Program-made: the position numbers and the translations under genes
Shown here: positions 7,313-15,410 of the stretch, piece after piece
Layout of the letters: each line of letters opens with the position of its first letter
How positions within the stretch are numbered: the first letter of the stretch is position 1
The notes under the pieces: generated by a model
What the model saw: the letters and a program-made list of their open reading frames with translations, nothing else
The model's database searches: none
What the model was told of the DNA's origin: nothing
Assembly (NCBI GenBank): GCA_016280635.1
Contig: JAEEHC010000080.1
Coordinates: forward strand, 1 to 36,012
From: Erysipelotrichaceae bacterium
GTDB lineage: Bacteria > Bacillota_I > Bacilli_A > Erysipelotrichales > Erysipelotrichaceae
Reading direction: 5' to 3'
DNA length: 36,012 nucleotides

Positions 7313-8945
7313 ATAGTTCGATGTATTGTTTCAACAGTTCTTCATCAATGTCGATGTAGATCGTCTTATGCTGTTTCATGGAGACCTTGCCCAGCTTGGA
7401 GTTGGGTATTTTCTTCAGTTCTTTTATCAGCGTGTAGTCGACGGGAATTGATGAGGACTCCCGAGCCTTGGAATAGTAGGCCGCCAGCATGGCGCACAGC
7501 CGGATCTGGCTCTCATTGGGCTTATCGGTATTGATGACGACATGTCCACCGCTGACATCCTTAGCGTGGAACCAGGTGTCAAAGCGGTTGGCCTTCTTGA
7601 AGGTAACATGGTTGTTCTGCAGGTTATTGCGGCCGACCAGAATGGTCCGATCACCCATCTCGATGGTGAGATAGGCCGGCTCCGGCGGTTTCTTGTTGCG
7701 GACGGTCTTGCGGTGATCCGGCTTCAGGTAACCGTTATTCTGCAGTTCCTGCTTGATTTCCCCGGCGCAGGTGAAGTCGGCCTGCTGCAACTGGTCGGAA
7801 ATGGCGTTGAAGTATTCCAGATTGTCCCGGGCAATCTGCAGCTGCTCTTCGATGTATTTGCGGCCGGTAGAGAGCTTATGGTAGCGGGTGAAGTGCTTCT
7901 TGGCATTGCCCCGGCCATCCAGCTTGCCATCCAGGGGAACAGTCAGGCTGTTGCCCTCAAAATCGGTGAGATGGGCTTCGCTCATGCCCTTGCTGACCTT
8001 GTCCAGGTTGGCGTAGAGCACCTCGCCATAGCGGCGGTAGATGTCGCAGTCATTGGCCTGCTGCAGCTGCTGGGTGAGCTTATCGATCTTGCCGGAGAGC
8101 TTTGATATCTCCCGGCGGACGAACTTGAAGAGGTCGCCGGAAATGTGGCGGATCCGCTCCTTTTCTTCCTTGCTGTAGTAGAAATGGTCCAGACCTTCGC
8201 AGATCTCAAACTGACGGCAGTCGCCGCCTAAATGAGTCAGGGGAAGACAGTGGAAGTATTCACCCTGTTTCGTGGATGAAACAAAGAGACTGGCGGAATC
8301 CTGAATTTCCTTCATGATCTGGCGATAGGACTGACCCTGACGCATCCGGTAGCGGACTTCGTCGGAGAGCAGCGGTGAGAAGCCTTCCAGCTTTTCAAAG
8401 AGGTTTTCATCATCTTCGACCTTATCGATTGTAAATGGATTCACCTTGTTGGGCTGAGGCGCCGTCGGCTTGAAGAGAGCACCGGGCTGAATGGTGCGGA
8501 TGGTATTCTCAAAGGGCGGGATGTGCTTCAGGGCGTCAACGATCCGACCTTCACTGACCAGAATGACATTGGCGTACTTGCCCATCAGTTCAATGTAAAG
8601 CTGCAGGACGATCCGGTCACCCAGGTCGTTGCGCGAAGAGACCTCCATGACCAGATAGCGGTCCAGGCCGGCCTGTTGGAGGGAAGAGACATAGCCGCCT
8701 TCCAGATACTTTCTTAAAAGCATCACGAAGTTGGAAGGGGCGCTGCGGCTGGGGTAATCCCGTTGGGTAAGATGGATGCGGTTATAGGAAGAATGCGCGG
8801 AGACCATCAGCTGCTGCATCTTGCCGGCCTTGATCAGAAAAAGGATCTCGGTATCGGAGATCTGATAGATTTTCGAGATCCGGCCGCCGACCAGCGGTTG
8901 CAGCCGGGCGACCACCTGATGAAGCATGATGCCGTCAAATGCCAT
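7311..8945 (-). CDS. rqcH: RqcH, NFACT-family ribosome quality control protein
   Basis: A 544-residue NFACT protein (also annotated as fibronectin-binding protein FbpA/YloA). RqcH binds stalled 50S subunits carrying peptidyl-tRNA and recruits tRNA-Ala to add a C-terminal alanine tail that marks the peptide for degradation. The NFACT-N domain starts MAFDGIMLHQVV and holds the DR pair needed for tRNA recruitment (D95, R96 in GLDRYLVME). A coiled-coil middle (~residues 270-400) is followed by NFACT-R with DTWFHAKDVSGGHVVI. The ATG has an AGAGAGGAA site. It is divergent from gmk with overlapping promoters, as yloA lies near gmk in Bacillus. Adhesin activity is not supported: there is no signal peptide. 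Confidence 0.93.
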   Translation of the reverse strand: MAFDGIMLHQVVARLQPLVGGRISKIYQISDTEILFLIKAGKMQQLMVSAHSSYNRIHLTQRDYPSRSAPSNFVMLLRKYLEGGYVSSLQQAGLDRYLVMEVSSRNDLGDRIVLQLYIELMGKYANVILVSEGRIVDALKHIPPFENTIRTIQPGALFKPTAPQPNKVNPFTIDKVEDDENLFEKLEGFSPLLSDEVRYRMRQGQSYRQIMKEIQDSASLFVSSTKQGEYFHCLPLTHLGGDCRQFEICEGLDHFYYSKEEKERIRHISGDLFKFVRREISKLSGKIDKLTQQLQQANDCDIYRRYGEVLYANLDKVSKGMSEAHLTDFEGNSLTVPLDGKLDGRGNAKKHFTRYHKLSTGRKYIEEQLQIARDNLEYFNAISDQLQQADFTCAGEIKQELQNNGYLKPDHRKTVRNKKPPEPAYLTIEMGDRTILVGRNNLQNNHVTFKKANRFDTWFHAKDVSGGHVVINTDKPNESQIRLCAMLAAYYSKARESSSIPVDYTLIKELKKIPNSKLGKVSMKQHKTIYIDIDEELLKQYIEL

Positions 8946-8976
8946 TGCCAGTTCCTCTCTTTATAAGTCAAAAACA

Positions 8977-8985
8977 ATTATAGCA
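8977..8985 (-). promoter_or_regulatory. Extended -10 promoter of rqcH
   Basis: Read on the minus strand the sequence is TGCTATAAT (8985 down to 8977). It lies beside the gmk -35 box on the other strand, so polymerase binding at the two divergent promoters could interfere. Confidence 0.6.
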
Positions 8986-8987
8986 CA

Positions 8988-9017
8988 TTGAAGATAAACC
9001 GGGGATTTTGCTATAAT
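8988..9017 (+). promoter_or_regulatory. Promoter of gmk
   Basis: TTGAAG (8988-8993), 18-base spacer, TATAAT (9012-9017) preceded by TGC as an extended -10. The predicted start near 9024 gives a leader of about 24 bases. Confidence 0.75.
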
Positions 9018-9047
9018 GGAGGCAACTATACGTGGGGGTGAAAATTA

Positions 9048-9638
9048 ATGGCCAGAGGATTGCTGATTGTCTTCTCCGGACCTTCCGGTGTCGGTAAGGG
9101 TACGGTGAGAGCGCTGTTTGCGGACCGCGAGGAACTAAACCTCGCCTATTCGATTTCCATGACTTCCCGTCCCATGCGGCCGGGCGAAACCGATGGTGTG
9201 GAATATCACTTTGTCAGCCGTGATGAATTCGAAAAGGCCATTGCCAATGACGAACTGCTGGAGTATGCCGAGTTTGTCGGCAACTACTACGGCACGCCGA
9301 AGGCGTATGTGGAAAAGCTGCGGGATGAGGGCAAGAACGTCCTGCTGGAAATTGAAGTTCAGGGCGCCTCAATCGTCAAGGAGAAATGCCCCGATGCCCT
9401 GTCCATCTTCCTGATTCCGCCATCAATGGAGGAACTGGAAAGACGGATCAGAGGCCGCAAGACTGAACCTGAAGAGATCATCCAGCAGCGCTTAGCCAAG
9501 GCTCAGCGGGAAATGAACATGATGAGCCGCTACCAGTATGTCATCTGCAATGACGATGCTCAGCTGGCGGCCGACATCATCGCCCTGATCATTGAGCGCT
9601 ACGCCAGGGCCAAGCAACAGGAAGAAGAACAGAAGTAA
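9048..9638 (+). CDS. gmk: Guanylate kinase
   Basis: A 196-residue guanylate kinase that phosphorylates GMP to GDP with ATP, an essential step in purine nucleotide recycling. The P-loop GPSGVGKGT is at about residues 11-19, followed by the GMP-binding SMTSRPMRPGETDGVEYHFVS and by LLEIEVQGA and FLIPPS. Length is normal. GGGGGTG precedes the ATG. In Bacillus rpoZ and coaBC follow gmk before priA; here a terminator follows at once, and an unrelated surface-protein gene and glyA lie between gmk and priA. Confidence 0.97.
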   Translation: MARGLLIVFSGPSGVGKGTVRALFADREELNLAYSISMTSRPMRPGETDGVEYHFVSRDEFEKAIANDELLEYAEFVGNYYGTPKAYVEKLRDEGKNVLLEIEVQGASIVKEKCPDALSIFLIPPSMEELERRIRGRKTEPEEIIQQRLAKAQREMNMMSRYQYVICNDDAQLAADIIALIIERYARAKQQEEEQK

Positions 9639-9643
9639 CAGGC

Positions 9644-9674
9644 AGCCCGGAGAAGTAAACCGGGCTTTTGTTTT
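9644..9674 (+). terminator. Terminator of gmk
   Basis: AGCCCGG (9644-9650), 9-base loop, CCGGGCT (9660-9666), then TTTGTTTT. Confidence 0.88.
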
Positions 9675-9774
9675 ATGTAAAGTGCATATGTGAAATCATA
9701 ATTCGGGCAGGATGGTTTTCCTGTCGGTAAATTGTTAATCGAAAGAATAATGGTGGAAAAGTGTAAATAGCAGA

Positions 9775-9896
9775 ATGACCAGAAAATGGAATTTGGTGGT
9801 TATGGCTGCATTGTTATTGCTCAGATCGGCAAGCCGACTAATGTACGAGTGGATAATTACAGTGGTTCTTGTGGCAAAACGTCAATTACAATTTTT
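9775..9896 (+). pseudogene. Decayed N-terminal fragment resembling the downstream surface-protein gene
   Basis: The frame from ATG 9775 reads like a signal peptide (MTRKWNLVVMAALLLL). A different frame, open from 9786 to 9956, then gives NVRVDNYSGSCGKTSITIF. Joined by one frameshift this matches the start of the next protein, where a similar leader (MKKWKFYKLLLISVMIIS) is followed by ASYSGSCGYGVTFEF. The number of residues before YSGSCG is about the same in both. No good ribosome binding site precedes 9775. I infer a broken copy of the N-terminus of a related surface protein; the promoter of the intact gene begins at 9902, just beyond it. Confidence 0.35.
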
Positions 9897-9901
9897 CAAT
9901 G

Positions 9902-9910
9902 TGCTATAAT
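9902..9910 (+). promoter_or_regulatory. Extended -10 promoter of the LRR/SLH surface-protein gene
   Basis: TGCTATAAT, identical to the boxes before rapZ, gmk and rqcH. No clear -35. The leader would be about 45 bases. Confidence 0.6.
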
Positions 9911-9961
9911 AAAAACAGATGTTGTGCTGAAATATAAACAGAAAAAATCGAGGTAGTCTAA

Positions 9962-11695
9962 ATGAAGAAATGGAAATTTTATAAACTTCTATTGATCAGC
10001 GTTATGATTATTTCACTGACCAGGATAATTGCGATAAAAACCGATGCCGCATCATATAGTGGATCATGTGGTTATGGTGTGACTTTTGAATTCAATCCGG
10101 ATACTGGAGAAATGGTTATAAGTGGCAATGGTGGGATAAAAAATTATGATTATATGGATACTATGCCCTGGAGCGATTACCGTGATTTGATAGAAACACT
10201 CACTATCAATGAAGGAGTAACCTCGATAGGAAGGTATGCATTTAACGGTTGCGGAATAACTAGAGTAACGCTACCAACAAGTGTAAATCGTATAGGCGAG
10301 CAGTCATTTTATGCATGCATAAAATTGCATCAAATAGTTATCCCGGAAAACGTCACTCGAATCGAAAATGGTGCTTTCCTTGATTGCCCAAGTATTAGTT
10401 CTTTAGTAATCCCAGATAGCGTTGTATATATTGGCAGGGGTGCATTCGAGGGATGCAGTGGATTAAACTCAGTGATAATTGGGGAAAGCGTTAATGAAAT
10501 AGGGCCTTATGCCTTTTACGGGTGTAAATCCCTGGCCCCGGTTGTAATTCCCAATAACGTCTCTAAAATAGGGGATAATGCGTTCGTTGATGTTCCAAAG
10601 ATTTGTATTTATTGTGACAGTAGACTGATTGTTCCACAAGATAATTATGGAGCGATTGAGTTGGTTAGAATACATCAATGGAAGACTCCGGTGATAAGCT
10701 GGACCCAGTATGATAACAGCGGCCAATATCCGATTGCCGCTGAAGCGACCAGAGAATGTGAAAGAGATGCTGAGCATAAGGAAACAGTTGACTGTACAGT
10801 AACGGTAGTAGAAGAAAGTGAAAACCATGTCACTGTCAGTGCTGAAGCAGTATTCTCTGATGGAACGACCTGCTCTAAAGAAGAGACATTTGAGCTGGCA
10901 ACGAAACTGACAATCAAAGTAGAGACAATGAGTACGGATGGCATAGAGCTGTCATGGAATGATTTCGGCTGCAGTAAGTATCAGCTATACAGAGATAATG
11001 TGCTGTTGAAAACTGTGGTTGGAACGGCATATCTTGACGAAGTCGGCCGGACAATGGGGAAAGAGTATACCTATAAGATCAGAGGGTATAAGGATGGCGA
11101 ATGGACCGATTTCAGTGAAGAACTGAAAGTGGTATATAACCCATTCATTGATGTGCCTACAGAGAGTGCCAGCTTCATTCATGTTTCCTGGGCTTACAAC
11201 CATAAGATCGTAAATGGTGTTTCAAACAGCAACAATCTGTTCAATCTGTATGGTAAATGCAAGAGAACCAACTTCTGCTTCATGCTCTGGAACATGATGG
11301 GAAAACCAGATCCTGGCAACGCAGCACCATTCACTGATCTGGGTGGATTGAGTTCAAATAACGTAAAGGGCATTACCTGGTGTTACAACCAGAAGATTGT
11401 CAATGGGACTTCGTCTACGACATTTAATCCCAATGGCGACATCAGCAGAAGGAACCTGGCCATCATGATATGGAAGATGGCTGGTCAGCCGTCAACTAGT
11501 GGAATGACCTGTCCATATACTGATTTGGGATCATTGTCATCCAACAACAAGAAGGCAGTCATCTGGTGCTACAACAAGGGATTGATCGACAGTATAACTG
11601 GAACTCTGTTTGAGCCCAATGCCTCTGGGACCAGAGCGCTGTTAGCGGAAATGCTTTATGGGTACAATCAGCTCTACCATATTGTAAAAAATTAG
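9962..11695 (+). CDS. Secreted surface protein with leucine-rich repeats, fibronectin-like and SLH-like domains
   Basis: A 577-residue exported protein. Residues 1-~30 are a signal peptide (basic MKKWKFYK, hydrophobic LLLISVMIISL, likely cleavage near TDAAS). YSGSCGYGVTFEF is the opening common to BspA-type proteins. LRR_5/BspA-like repeats run over ~residues 65-205, with units such as IGRYAFNGCGITRVTLPTSV. A linker with VCE/REC-like spacing follows. A fibronectin type III-like module (~305-395, ELSWNDFGCSKYQLYRDN) precedes three SLH-like repeats (~398-565, FxDL...WCYNQKIVNG...FNPNGDISRRNLAIMIW). SLH domains usually hold proteins on secondary wall polymers, so this is probably a wall-bound adhesin or sensor. 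The ATG has GAGGTAG upstream. Base use is more AT-rich in the first half than in the housekeeping neighbours, suggesting acquisition. Confidence 0.85.
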   Translation: MKKWKFYKLLLISVMIISLTRIIAIKTDAASYSGSCGYGVTFEFNPDTGEMVISGNGGIKNYDYMDTMPWSDYRDLIETLTINEGVTSIGRYAFNGCGITRVTLPTSVNRIGEQSFYACIKLHQIVIPENVTRIENGAFLDCPSISSLVIPDSVVYIGRGAFEGCSGLNSVIIGESVNEIGPYAFYGCKSLAPVVIPNNVSKIGDNAFVDVPKICIYCDSRLIVPQDNYGAIELVRIHQWKTPVISWTQYDNSGQYPIAAEATRECERDAEHKETVDCTVTVVEESENHVTVSAEAVFSDGTTCSKEETFELATKLTIKVETMSTDGIELSWNDFGCSKYQLYRDNVLLKTVVGTAYLDEVGRTMGKEYTYKIRGYKDGEWTDFSEELKVVYNPFIDVPTESASFIHVSWAYNHKIVNGVSNSNNLFNLYGKCKRTNFCFMLWNMMGKPDPGNAAPFTDLGGLSSNNVKGITWCYNQKIVNGTSSTTFNPNGDISRRNLAIMIWKMAGQPSTSGMTCPYTDLGSLSSNNKKAVIWCYNKGLIDSITGTLFEPNASGTRALLAEMLYGYNQLYHIVKN

Positions 11696-11765
11696 TTTGA
11701 TTTGTAGGCGGCGGACTTCAGATACGTATGGCAGAGTCCGACTATGCGACAGAGACAAACATGTA

Positions 11766-11808
11766 AACTGCTGTTTTCACTAAGAATGATAGACAGCAGT
11801 TTTTCTTT
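11766..11808 (+). terminator. Terminator after the surface-protein gene
   Basis: AACTGCTGT (11766-11774) pairs with ACAGCAGTT (11793-11801) across an 18-base loop, followed by TTTCTTT. The rest of the 11696-11993 gap holds a short CGGACT/AGTCCG inverted repeat and the glyA promoter; no glycine or other riboswitch was recognised. Confidence 0.8.
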
Positions 11809-11963
11809 TCGTATCTGAATGCTGAAAATCAATAGGCTGTCAGCCATCCTTTGAAAATGACGATCAGAGAATCCCCTGAATCATCTCCGTACTGAAATTG
11901 CCAATGGGATGGTTAATGATTACACGTTTCCTGGTTAAGGCAACAACACAATGACGACGATGA

Positions 11964-11972
11964 TGGTATAAT
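11964..11972 (+). promoter_or_regulatory. Extended -10 promoter of the glyA operon
   Basis: TGGTATAAT with no good -35. The predicted start near 11979 gives a leader of about 15 bases that includes GGTAGG as ribosome binding site. Confidence 0.65.
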
Positions 11973-11993
11973 AAATGCAGGTAGGTTGATAAA

Positions 11994-13241
11994 ATGATAG
12001 ATAATCTGATGAAGAAAATTGAAGAAGCTGATTCGCAGGTCGGCCAGCTGATCAGAAAGGAATATGAAAGACAGAACCGCAACATCGAACTGATTGCCAG
12101 CGAGAACATCGTTTCCGAGCCGGTTCTCTTAGCGGTTGGTTCAGTGCTGACTAATAAGTACGCTGAAGGCTATCCGGGCCGGCGCTATTACGGCGGCTGC
12201 CAGTATGTCGATGAGATCGAGACGATTGCCATCGAACGGGCCAAAGAGCTTTTCCATTGTAATTACGCCAATGTGCAGCCCCATTCCGGTGCCCAGGCCA
12301 ACTACGCCGTTTATCAGGCCTTATGCCAGATTGGTGATACCGTTTTAGGAATGTCGTTGGACCATGGCGGCCACCTTACCCATGGTTCCAAGGTCAACTT
12401 TTCGGGCAAGAACTATAACGTCATCGGCTATGGTCTGGATCCGGTAAGCCAGCAGATCGATTATGAACAATTAGAACAGCTAGCCAGAGAACATCATCCC
12501 CGGATGATCATCGCCGGGGCCAGTGCCTATCCGCGCATCATCGATTTTGAACGGATCGGCAAGATCGCTCACGAAGTGGGTGCTTATCTGTTTGTCGACA
12601 TGGCCCACATAGCCGGACTGGTTGCCGCCGGCCTGCATCCCTCGCCGTTTCCTCATGCCGATGTGGTTACCACCACGACCCATAAGACCTTGAGAGGCCC
12701 TCGGGGTGGCATGATCCTGACCAACGATGAGGCTATTGCCAAGAAGATCAACAGCGCCGTCTTCCCGGGCAGCCAGGGCGGTCCCCTGGAGCACGTCATT
12801 GCCGGCAAGGCTGTCGCCTTTGGCGAAGCGCTGAAACCGGAATTCATTGAATATCAGAAACAGATCATTGCCAATGCCAAAGTACTGGCCGATACCATCC
12901 TGGAGGGTGGATTGGACCTGGTATCCGGAGGCACCGATAACCATCTGATGCTGGTTGACCTGCGCAAAGCCGGGGTAACCGGTAAGGAGATGGAAAGACG
13001 GTTGGATGAGATCTGCATCACCGTCAACAAGAATGCCATTCCCAATGACCCGGAAAAACCGTCAGTCACCTCCGGCATCCGCGTCGGTACGCCGGCGGTC
13101 ACCACCAGAGGGTTCAGGGAGGAAGACTGTGTTGAGGTCGGAAAGCTGATCTGTCTGGCCAGCCAGCCTGACTTTGAAGAACGGAAAGAAGAATTAAGAA
13201 AGAGAGCGTTAGCCTTAACGCGGAAATATCCGCTTTATTAA
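11994..13241 (+). CDS. glyA: Serine hydroxymethyltransferase
   Basis: A 415-residue PLP enzyme converting serine and tetrahydrofolate to glycine and 5,10-methylene-tetrahydrofolate, the main source of one-carbon units. Visible motifs: IELIASEN near the N-terminus, [13 protein letters not shown], the PLP-binding aspartate in [14 protein letters not shown], and the PLP lysine in [14 protein letters not shown]. Length is typical. It begins the long operon here. The priA start codon follows at 13263, or overlaps the glyA end if the upstream TTG is used, so the two are likely coupled. Confidence 0.97.
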   Translation: MIDNLMKKIEEADSQVGQLIRKEYERQNRNIELIASENIVSEPVLLAVGSVLTNKYAEGYPGRRYYGGCQYVDEIETIAIERAKELFHCNYANVQPHSGAQANYAVYQALCQIGDTVLGMSLDHGGHLTHGSKVNFSGKNYNVIGYGLDPVSQQIDYEQLEQLAREHHPRMIIAGASAYPRIIDFERIGKIAHEVGAYLFVDMAHIAGLVAAGLHPSPFPHADVVTTTTHKTLRGPRGGMILTNDEAIAKKINSAVFPGSQGGPLEHVIAGKAVAFGEALKPEFIEYQKQIIANAKVLADTILEGGLDLVSGGTDNHLMLVDLRKAGVTGKEMERRLDEICITVNKNAIPNDPEKPSVTSGIRVGTPAVTTRGFREEDCVEVGKLICLASQPDFEERKEELRKRALALTRKYPLY

Positions 13242-13262
13242 TTGATAAGCAAAAAAGAAGAA

Positions 13263-15407
13263 ATGAGAGTAGTAAGCGTCTATATTGAACATCCGATCAT
13301 GCAGCTGAACAGTCCTTTCCACTATCTGTTAAAGGGAGAGGACTATTTAGCGCGGGGCATGCGGGTTAAAGTCGACTTCAATGGCCGGCTGCTGGTCGGC
13401 TTTGTCGATGAAGTTGAAGAGGTCGAAGACCTTGACGCCTATTGCCGTAATCTGGATTACCAGTTAAAGGAGATCCAGGAGATCATCGACGATGAACCGC
13501 TGCTCAATGACGAACTGTATCAGCTGGGCTTATGGATGAGCCGGCAGTCGGTCTCTCCGGTCATTTCCTGTTTTCAGGCAATGCTGCCGGCAGCCCTCAA
13601 GCCTTCCAGCAGTCATAAGCCGGCGGCCCGGGAGAGGTGGGTCATCATTGATGACGCTGAACTGAAAACGCAGTTTGGCTTTTCGGAAGCGACGCTGAAG
13701 CAGTTTCTGCAGAAGTGCACATCTCACTTCTATGCCAAATATCGCCGTCAGGGCCTCATTCATACCGAAGACCGGGAAAAGCAGGCCCAAAGCGGTCAGC
13801 TGGAGATCGGAGAGGCTCCTTACCAGCTGACGGAAAAACAGAAACAGGCTCTCTATGACATTGAACAAAGCGAGCAGAACGTCGTTCTGCTGCACGGCCT
13901 GACCGGTTCAGGCAAGACCGAGATCTACATGCAGCTGGCGGAAAAGGCCCTCAGGCAGGGCCGCCAGGTGCTGATCCTGGTGCCGGAGATCTCGCTGACC
14001 AGCCTGATGATCAGCCGCTTCAAGAAGCGCTTTGGCGATAACATCGCCGTCTACCATTCTGGACTCAATCCTTCGGAGAAATACCAGCAATATCAGCTGG
14101 TGCGCAGCCATAAGGCGCAGCTGGTGGTCGGTACCCGCAGCGCCGTCTTCATGCCCTTTGCCGATCTCGGTCTGATCGTGTTGGATGAAGAGCATGACAA
14201 TTCGTATAAGCAGGACTCCACGCCCCGCTATCATACCCGCGACATCGCTATTAAGCGTGCTGAGCATCATCACTGCAAGGTCATCCTCGGCTCAGCGACC
14301 CCGACCTTGGAATCCTACGCCCGGGCGATCAAGAATGTCTACAAGCTGATCACCCTGGATGAACGAATCTTCAACAAGCTGCCCATAAGCCATCTGGTGG
14401 ACATGAACCAGCAGGTCCGCCAGGGCAACTTCATCATCTCCCAGCCCCTGACTGAAGCCATCGGTCAGCGCTTAGAAGCCGGCAAGCAGGTCATCCTGCT
14501 GCTCAACCGGCGCGGCTACACCCCGATCATGAAGTGCGCCAGCTGTGGCGAGGTATTGACCTGTCCGCATTGCGATGTGACCTTAAGCTACCACAAGGAT
14601 GAAAACAAGCTGATCTGCCACTGCTGCGGCTATAGCCAGTCCGCCGATGTGATATGCCCCAAGTGCGGGGCCAAGCGCTGGCGCAACTACGGTATCGGTA
14701 CCCAGCGGCTGGTCGAGGAGGTCGAAAGGCTTTACCCGAAAGCCCGGGTGGTACGCATGGACGCGGATACCACCGCTCAGAAGGATGCCCACCGCCGCAT
14801 TCTCGAGGCCTTCCAGAATCATGAATATGACATTCTGGTCGGCACTCAGATGATCGCCAAGGGACTGGATTTTCCTGATGTGACCCTGGTCGGCGTCTTT
14901 AACGCCGATGGGCCGCTAAACAGGATGGATTACCGCAGCGTGGAGACGACCTTTGACCTGATCGTCCAAGCCTCCGGCCGTTCCGGCCGCAGCGAGGAAG
15001 CCGGGGAAGTATACGTTCAGGCCTATGACATTACTCATTACGGCATCCGTTTGGCAGTAAAGCAGAACTACATCGCCTTCTTCAATAATGAGATGCAGTA
15101 CCGCCACAGCGGCTACTACCCGCCCTACAGCTACATGATCGCCTTGATGTTTTCCGGTAAGGATGAAAAACTGCTGGAGGATGCCGCTTACGAGACTGTG
15201 GAAGTCTTCCGCAAGGATGAAAAGATCCGGACGCTGGGCCCCAGCAAGCTTTTGAAGAAGAAGGATGAATGCCGTTATCGGATTCTGATGAAGGGCTCAG
15301 ACAAGCAGTATCTGATCGATCAGCTCTGGAAGTGGTACGATCAGCAGAATTATCTCCGCCATCAAGTGGCCATTCAGGTCGATGTCGACCCCTATATACT
15401 GGATTAG
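13263..15407 (+). CDS. priA: Primosomal protein N' (replication restart helicase PriA)
   Basis: PriA recognises stalled or repaired forks and reloads the replicative helicase. From ATG 13263 it is 714 residues. The N-terminal DNA-binding domain begins RVVSVYIEHPIMQLNSPFHYLL. The helicase core has Walker A GLTGSGKTEIYM and the Walker B/DEEH box LDEEHDNSYKQD. Paired cysteines (CASCGEVLTCPHC, CHCCGYS, CPKCG) form the two zinc sites. The helicase C-terminal part holds GTQMIAKGLDFPDVTLVG. An in-frame TTG at 13242 would add seven residues; I prefer the ATG because MRVVSVYIEHP matches where PriA proteins normally begin, although the site before it (AAGAAG) is weak. Confidence 0.94.
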   Translation: MRVVSVYIEHPIMQLNSPFHYLLKGEDYLARGMRVKVDFNGRLLVGFVDEVEEVEDLDAYCRNLDYQLKEIQEIIDDEPLLNDELYQLGLWMSRQSVSPVISCFQAMLPAALKPSSSHKPAARERWVIIDDAELKTQFGFSEATLKQFLQKCTSHFYAKYRRQGLIHTEDREKQAQSGQLEIGEAPYQLTEKQKQALYDIEQSEQNVVLLHGLTGSGKTEIYMQLAEKALRQGRQVLILVPEISLTSLMISRFKKRFGDNIAVYHSGLNPSEKYQQYQLVRSHKAQLVVGTRSAVFMPFADLGLIVLDEEHDNSYKQDSTPRYHTRDIAIKRAEHHHCKVILGSATPTLESYARAIKNVYKLITLDERIFNKLPISHLVDMNQQVRQGNFIISQPLTEAIGQRLEAGKQVILLLNRRGYTPIMKCASCGEVLTCPHCDVTLSYHKDENKLICHCCGYSQSADVICPKCGAKRWRNYGIGTQRLVEEVERLYPKARVVRMDADTTAQKDAHRRILEAFQNHEYDILVGTQMIAKGLDFPDVTLVGVFNADGPLNRMDYRSVETTFDLIVQASGRSGRSEEAGEVYVQAYDITHYGIRLAVKQNYIAFFNNEMQYRHSGYYPPYSYMIALMFSGKDEKLLEDAAYETVEVFRKDEKIRTLGPSKLLKKKDECRYRILMKGSDKQYLIDQLWKWYDQQNYLRHQVAIQVDVDPYILD

Positions 15408-15410
15408 CTT

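Noticed and set aside
7139-8966. Several long open frames on the plus strand across rqcH
   Set aside because: They are antisense shadows of the rqcH gene, a consequence of its codon use, and lack ribosome binding sites and domain motifs.
11696-11993. A glycine riboswitch before glyA
   Set aside because: The leader after the extended -10 is only about 15 bases, too short for an aptamer, and no matching motif is seen upstream.
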